DNA from: Bradyrhizobium agreste
GTDB taxonomy: Bacteria > Pseudomonadota > Alphaproteobacteria > Rhizobiales > Xanthobacteraceae
Assembly: GCF_016031625.1 (NCBI RefSeq)
Contig: NZ_JACCHP010000014.1
Location: 79,261-143,260 of the forward strand
Direction: 5' to 3'
DNA: 64,000 nt
Shown here: one piece after another, positions 1-8,360 of the stretch
Layout: each line of letters starts with the position of its first letter
Numbering within the stretch: the first letter of the stretch is position 1
Position numbers and translations under genes: made by a program
Notes under the pieces: model-generated
The model's database searches: none
What the model saw: only the letters and a program-made list of their open reading frames with translations
Told to the model about the DNA's origin: nothing

Positions 1-823
1 CCTGCGGCTTGTCGTGCTGCAGCCAGTGTCCCGCCCCGGCGATGGTCTCGACGCGCGCATTCTGGAAGTACCGCTCCAGGCCCGCGGCCCTGGCGCCCGC
101 CAGAAAGCTTTCGCCGGCATTGAGCAGCAGCGTCGGACACGTGATGCGCGACCACAGCTCGATGTGATCGTCGGGCCAGAGCCGGTGCGGCGCAGCGGCG
201 CGCTGGTACGGATCGAACTTCCAGCTATAGCTGCCGTCCTCGTTCCGCCGCGCGCCATGCGTGGCGAGATGCAGTGCGAGGTCGCGGGCGAGACGTTTGT
301 TGTGAAGCATCATCTGCGCGGCCGCGTCTTCGATCGTCGCATAGCGACGCGGGGTGCGGTCGTGCAGTCTGTCGAGCTGATGGACCCATTTGCCGATGCG
401 CTCATGCGCTGGCGGCTTCGGTGTATCGGGCAACATGGTCACGCCGTCGAGGACGACGAGCCTCGTGACCTGTTCGGGGAATGCGCCCGAAAAGATCAGA
501 CTCACCATGCCGCCCATGGAATGGCCGATCAGAGTGACCTGAGGCGTGGCGATGGTGCGAACCAGCTGCGCGAGATCGTAGACATATTCGGTGAGTGCGT
601 AGCTGCCGCCTTTGGTCCAGTCGGAATCGCCGTGACCCCGCAGGTCGGGCGCGACGACGCGAAAATGCGATTGCAACGAGCGAGCGATCTGATCCCAGCT
701 GCGGCAATGATCGCGACCGCCATGCACCAGGATGGCGACGGGTGCACCCTCGTTGCCCCAGTCGGCGTAGTGCAGCCGCAGGCCGTGCGATTCATAGAAG
801 CGGCTTTGCGGGGCGCTAGCCAT
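1..823 (-). CDS. alpha/beta hydrolase (C-terminus beyond window)
   Basis: The reverse strand from the ATG at 823 encodes at least 274 residues of an alpha/beta-hydrolase fold protein that is still open at the window edge. It begins MASAPQSRFYESHGLRLHYA, followed by an oxyanion-hole type HGGRDHCRSW stretch and the nucleophile elbow LIGHSMGG; a late GAGHWLQHDKP segment holds the probable catalytic histidine. The substrate cannot be told; esterases, epoxide hydrolases and dehalogenases share these motifs. The start codon overlaps the stop of the upstream LysE-type gene by 8 bases, so the two are probably translationally coupled and co-transcribed. No signal peptide is seen, so it should be cytoplasmic. 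Confidence 0.85.
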   Translation of the reverse strand, partial: MASAPQSRFYESHGLRLHYADWGNEGAPVAILVHGGRDHCRSWDQIARSLQSHFRVVAPDLRGHGDSDWTKGGSYALTEYVYDLAQLVRTIATPQVTLIGHSMGGMVSLIFSGAFPEQVTRLVVLDGVTMLPDTPKPPAHERIGKWVHQLDRLHDRTPRRYATIEDAAAQMMLHNKRLARDLALHLATHGARRNEDGSYSWKFDPYQRAAAPHRLWPDDHIELWSRITCPTLLLNAGESFLAGARAAGLERYFQNARVETIAGAGHWLQHDKPQ

Positions 824-1448
824 TTGCCGGACGCTGCGCCAAAGCGAGTGAGAGGCCGAGGCCCGCGATGAAAACGCCGGAACCCTGCGTGAGGCGACGC
901 ATCAGAAGCGGCCGTCCGGTCAGCTGCGCGCGCGTCGCCGAGGCCATCAGCACCACCACGACATCGGCGAGCGTGTTCAGGGCCACCGAGATCGCACCCA
1001 GCAGGATGAATTGCAGCGTCGGGCTCGAACCCGTGGGATCGAGAAACTGCGGAATGAAGGCGAGAAAGAACGCCGCGGTCTTCGGATTGAGAGCCTCGAC
1101 CAGCACGCCGTCCCGGAACGCGCGCTTGTCGCCGATGGGCTCGCTCCCGAGCGACAGGTCACTGCCGGCGCTGCGAAAGGTCTTGATGCCGAGCCAGACC
1201 AGATAGAGCGCGCCGACAAACTTGACCGCAGCGAACAGTTCGGCGCTCGCAAGGATGATGGCGGAGATGCCGAGGCTGCCGGCGACGACATGAACCAGCC
1301 CGCCCAGCGCCGTGCCCGCGGTCGAGGCAAAGCCGCTGCCACGCCCCTCCGACAAAGTTCGTGCCGTGACATAGAAAATGCCGGGGCCGGGAATGGCGGC
1401 AATGAGGAGAGCTGCGGCCAGGAACAGCCCAAAATTCGTTGCGATCAT
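816..1448 (-). CDS. LysE/RhtB family amino-acid-type exporter
   Basis: This 210-residue inner-membrane protein has the length, hydrophobic pattern (about six membrane segments) and family motifs of LysE/RhtB translocators: an early IAAIPGPGIFYVTARTLSEG stretch and the conserved NPKTAAFFLAFIPQF segment near residue 120. Family members export basic amino acids, homoserine, threonine or related small molecules; the actual substrate is unknown. It lies 44 bases after the ketoacyl synthase stop and overlaps the following hydrolase by 8 bases, so it probably belongs to the HxlR-led operon. Confidence 0.88.
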   Translation of the reverse strand: MIATNFGLFLAAALLIAAIPGPGIFYVTARTLSEGRGSGFASTAGTALGGLVHVVAGSLGISAIILASAELFAAVKFVGALYLVWLGIKTFRSAGSDLSLGSEPIGDKRAFRDGVLVEALNPKTAAFFLAFIPQFLDPTGSSPTLQFILLGAISVALNTLADVVVVLMASATRAQLTGRPLLMRRLTQGSGVFIAGLGLSLALAQRPANG

Positions 1449-1492
1449 CCCGTTTTCGTAGCGGAGCGAGCGGCGATTGCAAGGCCTCTCGT

Positions 1493-2755
1493 TCAGTCCA
1501 TCCGACGGAAGATCACGCTGGCATTCACCCCGCCGAAGCCGAAGCCGTTGGAGATCGCATGCTGCATAGGCATCGGCCGCGCGGTGCCCGCGACGATGTC
1601 GATACCATCAGCGCCCGCATCGGGGTTTTCGAGATTGAGCGTGGGCGGCGCGATCTGGTCGCGCAGAGCGAGCACGGTGAAGATCGCCTCCAGCCCGCCG
1701 GCGGCGCCGAGCAGGTGGCCCGTGGCCGATTTGGTCGCACTCACGGCAATGCCGCGGTTGCGGCCGAACAGCGCGGCGATCGCGCCAAGCTCGCTTTCGT
1801 CGCCGGCTGGTGTCGACGTTGCATGCGCGTTCAGGTGCTGCAAATCCACCGGCGTCAGCTTGGCCTGCCGAAGCGCGATCTCCATCGCGCGGCGGGCACC
1901 GTCGCCATCGGGCGGGCCCGACGTCATGTGATAGGCGTCCGCGGTCGTGCCGTAGCCGATGATCTCGGCGATCGGCGTTGCACCGCGGGCCTGCGCATGC
2001 TCCAGTGCCTCGATCACCAGGATGCCGGCGCCTTCGCCCATGACGAAACCGTCGCGGTTGCGATCGAACGGACGCGAGGCGCGCGCGGGCTCGTCGTTGA
2101 AGCCGCTCGACAGGGCACGCGCCGCCGCAAAGCCACCCAGGCTGACGATGTCGATGCAGGCTTCCGCGCCGCCGCAGATCGCAACATCTGCTTCGCCCGC
2201 GCGGATCATGCGCGTGGCATCGCCGATCGCCTGCACGCCGGCGGCGCAGGCCGTGACCGGCGTGCCAAGTGCGCCCTTGTAGCCGTATTTGATCGAGACG
2301 TGACCGGCGGCGAGATTGGCGAGGAACGAGGGGATCGTGAACGGCGACAGCCGGCGCGCGCCGCGTTGCGCGGTGATGCGCACCGCCTCCGCCATGGCCG
2401 GAAAGCCGCCGACCCCGGAAGCGATGATCGTCGCTGTGCGCTCGAGCGCGCTCGCCTCCTGCGGTGTCCATTTGGCCTGCGCGACAGCCTCTGCCGTGGC
2501 AAGCAGTGCGAACAGGATGAAGCGGTCCATCTTGCGTTGATCCTTCGGCGCGGCAGCCTGCGCCGGGTCGAAGCCGCCTTCGGCATCATCGGCCTTGTCG
2601 GGCACGAGACCTGCGATGCGCGCCGGCAGCGCCTCTGCCCATTCCGGCAACGGGCGCAGTCCGCTTTGCCCGGCCAGCAGCCGCCGCCACGTCAGTTCGA
2701 CGCCGCAGCCAAGCGGCGACACCGCGCCCATTCCCGTCACGACGATACGACGCAT
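1493..2755 (-). CDS. beta-ketoacyl-ACP synthase II paralog (FabF-like)
   Basis: A 420-residue type II condensing enzyme that would extend acyl-ACP with malonyl-ACP. The Cys-His-His triad is complete: C170 in TPVTACAAG, H311 in LNAHATSTPAGD and H347 in KSATGHLLGAAGG. Length matches the FabF family (about 410-420). It is not beside acpP, fabG or fabZ; instead it starts one base after the HxlR regulator stop (TGACATG), so the two are almost certainly coupled. This suggests a specialised paralog rather than the housekeeping FabF, but the acyl substrate cannot be inferred. Confidence 0.9.
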   Translation of the reverse strand: MRRIVVTGMGAVSPLGCGVELTWRRLLAGQSGLRPLPEWAEALPARIAGLVPDKADDAEGGFDPAQAAAPKDQRKMDRFILFALLATAEAVAQAKWTPQEASALERTATIIASGVGGFPAMAEAVRITAQRGARRLSPFTIPSFLANLAAGHVSIKYGYKGALGTPVTACAAGVQAIGDATRMIRAGEADVAICGGAEACIDIVSLGGFAAARALSSGFNDEPARASRPFDRNRDGFVMGEGAGILVIEALEHAQARGATPIAEIIGYGTTADAYHMTSGPPDGDGARRAMEIALRQAKLTPVDLQHLNAHATSTPAGDESELGAIAALFGRNRGIAVSATKSATGHLLGAAGGLEAIFTVLALRDQIAPPTLNLENPDAGADGIDIVAGTARPMPMQHAISNGFGFGGVNASVIFRRMD

Positions 2756-2756
2756 G

Positions 2757-3272
2757 TCAGTCTCCAGCCGGCGCGACGGCCGGGTTCATGGCCTTGAGCG
2801 AAGCGAGCCGTGCGCGCATGCCGCGGCTGGCGCGGGGACCTGCGACGACGACCGCATTGGCGAGCGTGATCGGTCGCTTGTCGGCGGCATCGACCACGAT
2901 CGGATCGAGCGGGCGGACGTCGCCCCGGTTCGCCAGCAGGATGGATTCGCCCTTCGGCGCGAGATGCTTGTTGCCCCAGGCGAGCAGCGTGGCGATCACG
3001 GGGAAGAAATCCCGAGCCTTGTCCGTCAGCACATATTCGTAGCGCGGCGGGCGCTCCTGATAGCGGCGGCGCACGAACATGCCGCTCTCGGTGAGATGCG
3101 CAAGCCGCCGCGACAGGATGTTCGGCGCAATGCCGAGGCTTTGCGAGAACTCGTCGAACTTCGTCGCACCCTGAAACGCATCGCGGAGGATCAGGATGCT
3201 CCACCATTCGCCGACCGTCTCCACGGCGCGACCGACCGGGCATTCCAGGATGGAAGGGGACTTGGGCTGCAT
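2757..3272 (-). CDS. HxlR family transcriptional regulator
   Basis: A 171-residue winged-helix protein with the HxlR signature at its N-terminus: CPVGRAVETVGEWWSILILR, then KFDEFSQSLGIAPNILSRRL as the recognition region and the wing RRRYQERPPRYEYVLTDKA. Most HxlR proteins are about 110-130 residues, so about 50 C-terminal residues of unknown role are extra. Cys11 lies at the position where many HxlR regulators carry the sensing cysteine for electrophiles or thiol stress; whether it senses here is inference. A perfect 7-3-7 palindrome ends 22 bases upstream of the start, suggesting autoregulation of the operon with the KAS, LysE and hydrolase genes. Confidence 0.92.
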   Translation of the reverse strand: MQPKSPSILECPVGRAVETVGEWWSILILRDAFQGATKFDEFSQSLGIAPNILSRRLAHLTESGMFVRRRYQERPPRYEYVLTDKARDFFPVIATLLAWGNKHLAPKGESILLANRGDVRPLDPIVVDAADKRPITLANAVVVAGPRASRGMRARLASLKAMNPAVAPAGD

Positions 3273-3293
3273 GGCGGGGAAGGTAGATTAGTA

Positions 3294-3310
3294 ACTTGCA
3301 AAATGCAAGT
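3294..3310. promoter_or_regulatory. Palindromic operator upstream of hxlR-type gene
   Basis: Perfect inverted repeat ACTTGCA-AAA-TGCAAGT located 22 bp before the HxlR start codon. Its symmetry, size and position fit a dimeric HxlR binding site overlapping the promoter. Binding itself is inferred. Confidence 0.6.
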
Positions 3311-3320
3311 GACTGGGAGG

Positions 3321-3453
3321 TGTCCCGGACGCAGCGCAGCGCTTCTTCAGCGGTGCGCTGCAGAGCCGGGGCCCATGTTTCCGAGAGTCGTGCGCCGCGT
3401 GGGTCCCGGCTCTGCGCCGAAACGCTAAGGGGCGTTGCAGCGCGTCCGGGACA
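3321..3453. repeat. Palindromic dispersed element, family A, copy 1
   Basis: Outer arms TGTCCCGGACGC / GCGTCCGGGACA are a perfect 12-bp inverted repeat. Inside is a second inverted pair, CAGAGCCGGGGCCC / GGGTCCCGGCTCTG. A second copy with the same architecture lies at 33855-33988. The stretch 3273-3670 has no convincing gene; it holds this element, family B and the operator. Confidence 0.85.
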
Positions 3454-3503
3454 CGAGAGTGAGTACGCTGCACCAGACTGCGTCATTGCGCGCGCCCATC
3501 CAT

Positions 3504-3638
3504 CTCCGTCACCCTGAGGCGCTCGCCTCTTCGGCGAGCCTCGAAGGGCGACGGTCCCGCTGCAGCTCGGCCGCGCATCCTTCGAGGCTCCCCATGGGAC
3601 GCGTTGCGTCCCATGTCTCGCGCCTCAGGATGTCGGAG
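3504..3638. repeat. Palindromic dispersed element, family B
   Basis: About 135 bp bounded by imperfect inverted arms, CTCCGTCACCCTGAGGCGC and GCGCCTCAGGATGTCGGAG. Internal inverted segments include CTTCGAGGCT against GCCTCGAAGG and the small hairpin GGGACGC-GTT-GCGTCCC. It lies between the ends of family A and the polyprenyl synthase stop. Confidence 0.75.
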
Positions 3639-3670
3639 TTGATAGTAGAAGCGGAAAGAGCGTCAGGCGT

Positions 3671-4678
3671 CTAATGCGACCTTGCCAAGCAAAACGCCAC
3701 GACCTGCTCCAGTGCGCTCTTCATCGGCGAGGGCGGGAACAAAGCCAGCGCATCCACGGCCATAGCGCCGTAGTGCTGGGCGCGGCTCAGCGTGTCCTCC
3801 AGCGCGCGGTGCTTGTTCATCAGGCCGATGGCGTGATCGAGATCGGAATCGCCGATCTCGCCGCGCTCGAGCGCGCGGATCCAGAAGGCGCGCTCGGTGT
3901 CGTTGCCGCGGCGGAAGGCGAGCACGACGGGCAGCGTGATCTTGCCTTCGCGGAAATCGTCGCCGGTGTTCTTGCCGAGCTTGGCGCTCTTGCCGCCGTA
4001 GTCGAGCACGTCGTCGACGAGCTGGAAGGCGATGCCGAGATTCATGCCGACCGAGCGGCAGGCGGTCTGCTCCGCCTTCGGGCGGTTGGCGATCACGGGG
4101 CCGACCTCGCAGGCGGCCGCGAACAGCTCGGCGGTCTTGCCGCGGATCACGGCGAGATATTCGTCCTCGGTGGTCGCGGTGTTCTTGGCGGCGGCGAGCT
4201 GCATCACCTCGCCCTCGGCGATGGTGGCGGCGGCCGCGGAGAGGATGTCGAGCGCGCGCAGCGAGCCGACCTCGACCATCATGCGGAAGGCCTGGCCGAG
4301 CAGGAAGTCGCCGACCAGCACGCTCGCCTCGTTGCCCCAGAGCATGCGCGCCGACAGCTTGCCGCGGCGCATCTCGCTCTCGTCGACGACGTCGTCGTGC
4401 AGGAGCGTCGCGGTGTGCATGAACTCGACGCTGGCGGCGAGCTTGATATGGCCGTCGCCGGTGTAGCCGGCGAGGTTGGCCATGGCGAGCGTCAGCATGG
4501 GGCGCAGCCGCTTGCCCCCGGAGGAGATCAGGTGGTTCGCCACTTCCGGGATCATGGTCACGTCGGAGCCAGTCCGCGACAGGATCGTGGCATTGACGCG
4601 CTCCATGTCGGGGGCGACAAGGGCAACCAGCTCTTCGATCGACGCGCCGGGGGTTTCGAAAGGTACGATGACGGCCAC
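3671..4678 (-). CDS. Polyprenyl diphosphate synthase (octa/decaprenyl)
   Basis: All-trans long-chain polyprenyl diphosphate synthase, 335 residues, expected to make the ubiquinone side chain by successive additions of isopentenyl diphosphate. The first aspartate-rich motif (D95 D96 in LLHDDVVDESEMRRG) and the second (D222 D223 in QLVDDVLDYGG) are intact, and GGKRLRPML precedes them. I choose the GTG at 4678 (MAVIVPFETP) because GGAG sits 6 bases upstream; an in-frame TTG at 4690 would put that Shine-Dalgarno inside the gene. Alphaproteobacteria of this type usually use Q10, so decaprenyl is likely, but chain length cannot be read with confidence. It is divergent from the DUF2007 gene. Confidence 0.93.
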   Translation of the reverse strand: MAVIVPFETPGASIEELVALVAPDMERVNATILSRTGSDVTMIPEVANHLISSGGKRLRPMLTLAMANLAGYTGDGHIKLAASVEFMHTATLLHDDVVDESEMRRGKLSARMLWGNEASVLVGDFLLGQAFRMMVEVGSLRALDILSAAAATIAEGEVMQLAAAKNTATTEDEYLAVIRGKTAELFAAACEVGPVIANRPKAEQTACRSVGMNLGIAFQLVDDVLDYGGKSAKLGKNTGDDFREGKITLPVVLAFRRGNDTERAFWIRALERGEIGDSDLDHAIGLMNKHRALEDTLSRAQHYGAMAVDALALFPPSPMKSALEQVVAFCLARSH

Positions 4679-4807
4679 GCCGGTCTCCAATATTTGCCCC
4701 AGAAGGGCTATTCTGATGGAAAGACAATAGAAACTGGCGGCGGACGCGGCAAGTCCTCGGAACCATTGACATTTGCCGTACCCCCTTTCAGGCAGGAGAC
4801 CTCCGTT

Positions 4808-5035
4808 TTGCGTGAACTGGTTCGGACCAACGATATGGTGCTGGTGTCAGCGATCGGCGCGCTGCTCGACGGTGCCAACATCCATCATCTGGTGCTGGAC
4901 CAGAACATGAGCATCATCGAGGGTTCTCTCGGCATCCTGCCGCGGCGGATCCTGGTTCATGAGGACGACGCCGACGAGGCCAGGGCGCTCCTCACCGAGG
5001 CAGGCCTCAGCCACGAACTGCGCGGCGATGATTGA
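4808..5035 (+). CDS. DUF2007 domain protein
   Basis: A 75-residue protein read from a TTG at 4808, with AGGAG 9 bases upstream. It has the compact DUF2007 pattern (ELVRTNDMVLVSAIGALLDG, HHLVLDQNMSIIEGSLGILPRRILVHEDDADEARALL), a small fold annotated as a putative signal-transducing domain with no proven function. Its stop overlaps the start of the methyltransferase by 8 bases (ATGATTGA), so the two are probably coupled. No signal peptide or membrane segment. Confidence 0.85.
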   Translation: MRELVRTNDMVLVSAIGALLDGANIHHLVLDQNMSIIEGSLGILPRRILVHEDDADEARALLTEAGLSHELRGDD

Positions 5036-5792
5036 GGCCGCGGATATTACCGAGGACGCGTTTCTCGGCGGGCAATTGCGCTTGATGCAGAAGCGGTCAG
5101 GCCACCGCGCCGGGCACGACGCCGTCCTGCTCGCAGCGGCGACCGACGCTAAGTCGGGGGATCGCGTGGTCGACCTTGGTGCCGGCATCGGCACGGCGGG
5201 GCTTGCGCTGGCGCGGCGCGTCGCGGGGATCAGGCTCAGCCTGGTCGAGATCGATCCGGAACTGGCGCAGCTCGCGCGGGCCAACGCCGCAGCGAACGCC
5301 ATCGCCGCCGAGGCCATCGTGCTCGACGTCACCGCCGACGCGCAGGCGTTTGCAGCAAACGGACTCCTGCCCGACAGTGCCGACGCCGTCTTGATGAACC
5401 CGCCCTTCAACGATCCCGCACGCCATCGCGGCTCACCGGATCAGGCGCGCCACATCGCGCATGTGGCGAGGGAGGAGACGCTGCATGCGTGGGTGCATGC
5501 GGCCCGCCGTATTCTCCGATCGAGCGGCGTGCTGACTCTGATCTGGCGCGCGGACGGAATCGGCGACGTGATGGCAGCGCTGTCACGCGGTTTCGGCAGT
5601 CTCGCGATCCTGCCGGTTCATGGCGAAGCGGGAAAGCCCGCGATTCGCGTGCTGGTGCGCGCAGTCAAAGGCGGGCGGGCACCGACGCGATTGCTGCCGG
5701 GCCTCATGCTTAACGACGAGTCAAACGTGCCTAAAAAAGGGGTGAGAGATATTCTGGAGGGGAGGGCGGCGTTGCCGCTGGGGGAGCCGTGA
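5028..5792 (+). CDS. tRNA1(Val) A37 N6-methyltransferase-like (TrmN6 family)
   Basis: A 254-residue class I SAM-dependent methyltransferase. The SAM loop VVDLGAGIGTAGLALA lies near residue 50 and the adenine-N6 catalytic motif NPPF near residue 124 (AVLMNPPFNDPARHRGS). The N-terminus EDAFLGGQLRLMQKRSGHRAGHDAVLL resembles the substrate-recognition lead of TrmN6/YfiC proteins, which methylate A37 of tRNA1(Val). I chose ATG 5028 because it fits the family N-terminus and couples with the DUF2007 stop. Methylation of N6-adenine in another RNA cannot be excluded. Confidence 0.85.
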   Translation: MIEAADITEDAFLGGQLRLMQKRSGHRAGHDAVLLAAATDAKSGDRVVDLGAGIGTAGLALARRVAGIRLSLVEIDPELAQLARANAAANAIAAEAIVLDVTADAQAFAANGLLPDSADAVLMNPPFNDPARHRGSPDQARHIAHVAREETLHAWVHAARRILRSSGVLTLIWRADGIGDVMAALSRGFGSLAILPVHGEAGKPAIRVLVRAVKGGRAPTRLLPGLMLNDESNVPKKGVRDILEGRAALPLGEP

Positions 5793-5796
5793 CGGC

Positions 5797-5895
5797 TTAC
5801 TGCGGAAGCGATTCCGTCTGCTGCTCTTGCGGGGACGTAAAGCGAATCGCCGTGAAAAGCGCACCGATCAGCAGCAACAGCAGATAGATCTTCAT
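5797..5895 (-). CDS. Small single-pass membrane or secreted peptide, 32 aa
   Basis: A short frame from the ATG at 5895 encodes 32 residues: MKIYLLLLLIGALFTAIRFT followed by a polar tail SPQEQQTESLPQ. A strong purine-rich ribosome site (GGAAGGAAA) lies just before the ATG. The hydrophobic start would act as a membrane anchor or signal. It stands alone, convergent with the methyltransferase gene. I do not recognise a function; it is supported only by the ribosome site, the coherent hydrophobic segment and the lack of another gene here. Confidence 0.5.
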   Translation of the reverse strand: MKIYLLLLLIGALFTAIRFTSPQEQQTESLPQ

Positions 5896-6008
5896 GGCGT
5901 TTCCTTCCGCTGCCTATTGCAGCTTCCCAACGGGGATTCTGCAAAACACGTTCCAGGCACTTTCAATGACACTCGCGTGATAAGAAATGGTTAATCAGAG
6001 GTAAGGCG

Positions 6009-6917
6009 ATGGCCAAACAATTGAACGATCGTGAGAGTTCCGGCCTGGCCGACAAGCTCATGCAATATCTGCCGGCGCGCTTTCGTCCCGGAACGGCGGT
6101 CGTGCCGGTGGTGCGGCTGTCCGGTGTGATCGGGGCGGTGACGCCGCTGCGTCCGGGCCTGACGCTTGCCGGCGTCGCGCGGGTGCTGGAACGCGCGTTT
6201 TCCTATCGGCACGCCAAGGCGGTGGCGCTGGTGATCAACTCGCCCGGCGGCTCGCCGGTGCAGTCGCGCCAGATCTACTTGCGCATCAAGCAGCTCGCCG
6301 CGGAGAAGAAGCTGCCCGTGCTCGTGTTCGTCGAGGACGTCGCGGCCTCCGGCGGCTACATGATCGCCTGCGCGGGCGACGAGATCATCTGCGATCCCTC
6401 CTCGATCCTCGGCTCGATCGGGGTCGTCGGCGGCAGTTTCGGTTTTCAGGAGGCGATCAGGCGGCTCGGCATCGAGCGGCGCCTCTACACCTCAGGCGAG
6501 CACAAGGCGATGCTCGACCCGTTCCTTCCGGAAAACCCTGATGACGTCATGAGGCTGAAGGCGATCCAGCGCGAGATCCACCAGATCTTCATTTCGCTGG
6601 TCAAGGAGAGTCGCGGCGCCCGGCTAAAGGGAGCCGACGACGCGCTGTTCACGGGTGAATACTGGGCGGGGGATAGCGCGATCGCGCTGGGGCTCGCCGA
6701 CAGCATCGGCGATCTCCGCTCAACTCTTCGTGCCCGCTATGGCGAGAAGGTTCTCACCCCCGTGATCGCCCAGCCGACCGGGCTGCTCTCCGGCCTTTTG
6801 GGCCGGAAATCGCCCGGGGCGGGGCAGCTTTCGGCCCTGGAATCAATGGCCGGCCTGCCGGACGAGCTGATCTCGGCGGTCGAGACGCGGGCGATTTGGG
6901 CGAAATTCGGGTTCTAG
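6009..6917 (+). CDS. S49 family serine peptidase (SppA/SohB-like)
   Basis: A 302-residue Ser-Lys dyad peptidase of clan SK. The probable nucleophile is S114 in EDVAASGGYMIA and the general base K166 in TSGEHKAMLDPF; LVINSPGGSPVQSRQIY and SILGSIGVVGG are the other family motifs. Family members cut signal peptides left in the membrane or act in membrane protein quality control. No clear N-terminal membrane segment is present, unlike E. coli SppA, so it may be cytoplasmic or peripherally bound. It precedes a small gene and glyQS. Confidence 0.92.
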   Translation: MAKQLNDRESSGLADKLMQYLPARFRPGTAVVPVVRLSGVIGAVTPLRPGLTLAGVARVLERAFSYRHAKAVALVINSPGGSPVQSRQIYLRIKQLAAEKKLPVLVFVEDVAASGGYMIACAGDEIICDPSSILGSIGVVGGSFGFQEAIRRLGIERRLYTSGEHKAMLDPFLPENPDDVMRLKAIQREIHQIFISLVKESRGARLKGADDALFTGEYWAGDSAIALGLADSIGDLRSTLRARYGEKVLTPVIAQPTGLLSGLLGRKSPGAGQLSALESMAGLPDELISAVETRAIWAKFGF

Positions 6918-7021
6918 GGCTTGCGCTCCCGCGCCATTTCGTCCGGGCGACACCGATTGCGGTGCAGGTCCATCTGCGCAAGAATGTTCGCGGGGGCTGA
7001 GCATGAGACGAGGATCGACAG

Positions 7022-7213
7022 ATGCCGCCGTTCGTCGCTTTCGCGGGCGTCCTGGGCGGGCTTGCCGTGGTCCGCTGGGCCTACAAGACCGCTGTCAGGA
7101 TCAACCAGGAGCTGGAGGAGATGCGCCTGTCGCGCGTCACTGAGGCCGCCCGGATGGGGGATATCCAGACGCTGAAGCGTGACCCTGTGACCGGAGCTTA
7201 CCGGCCGGGCTAG
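7022..7213 (+). CDS. Conserved-looking small protein, 63 aa
   Basis: A 63-residue frame, MPPFVAFAGVLGGLAVVRWA followed by a charged helix (RINQELEEMRLSRVTEAARM) and a short tail DPVTGAYRPG. It has one hydrophobic segment at residues 5-18 and could be membrane-attached. It follows the S49 peptidase by about 100 bases on the same strand. AGGATCGAC precedes the ATG. No function is recognised. Confidence 0.65.
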   Translation: MPPFVAFAGVLGGLAVVRWAYKTAVRINQELEEMRLSRVTEAARMGDIQTLKRDPVTGAYRPG

Positions 7214-7230
7214 GCACCCCTCCACGCGCT

Positions 7231-7333
7231 CGTCATTCCGGGGCTCGCGAAGCGAGAACCCGGAATCCATCGAACCAGGGAGTCAGCGGCGCATTGGATT
7301 CCGGGTTCGCCCTTCGGGCGCCCCGGAATGACG
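7231..7333. repeat. Palindromic dispersed element, family C, copy 1
   Basis: About 103 bp with outer arms CGTCATTCCGGGGC / GCCCCGGAATGACG and inner arms AACCCGGAATCCAT / GGATTCCGGGTTCG. It lies between the 63-aa gene and glyQ. Related copies are at 10498-10603 and 21396-21476. Confidence 0.85.
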
Positions 7334-7424
7334 GCCATTTGCGACCCCCTTCGCCTTGATTCCCATCCCCGCCGTCGATACGGTCCCGCGCGATTCAAAC
7401 CCCCCGCGAGAGCCTGATCTGACG

Positions 7425-8360
7425 ATGGACGCCTCATTGCCCGCCCATATGCGCCCGGAACGCTCGTTCCAGGGCTTCATCCTCGCGCTCCAGCGGTTCT
7501 GGGCCGAGCAGGGCTGCGTGATCCTGCAGCCCTACGACATGGAGATGGGCGCGGGCACCTTCCATCCGGCGACCACGCTGCGCGCGCTCGGGCCAAAGCC
7601 CTGGAATGCCGCCTATGTGCAGCCCTCGCGCCGGCCCAAGGACGGCCGTTACGGCGAGAACCCGAATCGGATGCAGCACTATTACCAGTTCCAGGTGATC
7701 ATGAAGCCGTCGCCGCCGAACCTTCAGGAGCTGTACCTGAAGTCGCTCGCGGCGATCGGCATCGATTCCGCCGTGCACGACATCCGCTTTGTCGAGGACG
7801 ATTGGGAGAGCCCGACCCTGGGCGCCTGGGGCCTCGGTTGGGAGTGCTGGTGCGACGGCATGGAAGTCAGCCAGTTCACCTATTTCCAGCAGGTCGCGGG
7901 CTTCGAATGTGCGCCGGTCGCGGGCGAGCTCACCTATGGGCTCGAGCGCCTTGCGATGTATGTGCAGGGCGTCGACCGCGTCTACGACCTCAACTTCAAC
8001 GGCCGCGAGGGCGAGGCCAAGGTCACCTATGGCGACGTGTTCCTGCAGGCCGAGCAGGAATATTCGCGGCACAATTTCGAACATGCCGACACCGCGATGC
8101 TGTTCGAGCAGTTCAAGATGGCAGAAGCCGCGTGCCGCAAATATCTCGACGCCGGCTGGCGCGAAGGCAATCGCAAAGAGCATCTGATGGCGCTGCCCGC
8201 CTATGACCAGTGCATCAAGGCGAGCCACGTCTTCAACCTGCTCGACGCCCGCGGCGTGATCTCGGTGACCGAGCGGCAGAGTTACATTCTGCGCGTGCGT
8301 GAGCTGGCAAAAGCCTGCGGCGAGGCTTGGATCCACACTGAAGCGGGCGGAGCGGCCTGA
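7425..8360 (+). CDS. glyQ: Glycyl-tRNA synthetase alpha subunit
   Basis: Catalytic alpha subunit of the bacterial alpha2beta2 class II glycyl-tRNA synthetase, 311 residues. It carries the unmistakable GlyQ core: SFQGFILALQRFWAEQGC, LQPYDMEMGAGTFHPATTLR, AAYVQPSRRPKDGRYGENPN and the ENPNRMQHYYQFQVIMKP class II motif. I chose ATG 7425 (MDASLPAHMRPERSF); the frame is open further upstream but that part is family-atypical. The stop shares one base with the glyS start, so the two subunits are translationally coupled. Confidence 0.98.
   Translation: MDASLPAHMRPERSFQGFILALQRFWAEQGCVILQPYDMEMGAGTFHPATTLRALGPKPWNAAYVQPSRRPKDGRYGENPNRMQHYYQFQVIMKPSPPNLQELYLKSLAAIGIDSAVHDIRFVEDDWESPTLGAWGLGWECWCDGMEVSQFTYFQQVAGFECAPVAGELTYGLERLAMYVQGVDRVYDLNFNGREGEAKVTYGDVFLQAEQEYSRHNFEHADTAMLFEQFKMAEAACRKYLDAGWREGNRKEHLMALPAYDQCIKASHVFNLLDARGVISVTERQSYILRVRELAKACGEAWIHTEAGGAA

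Noticed and set aside
1439..2797. A 452-codon plus-strand open frame over the KAS gene
   Set aside because: It has arginine/alanine-rich low-complexity protein with no known motif and exactly opposes the intact KAS gene; high GC makes such shadows common.
4766..4794. A TTGACA box before the DUF2007 gene as a promoter
   Set aside because: The matching -10 at 17 bases is CAGGCA, too poor to call.
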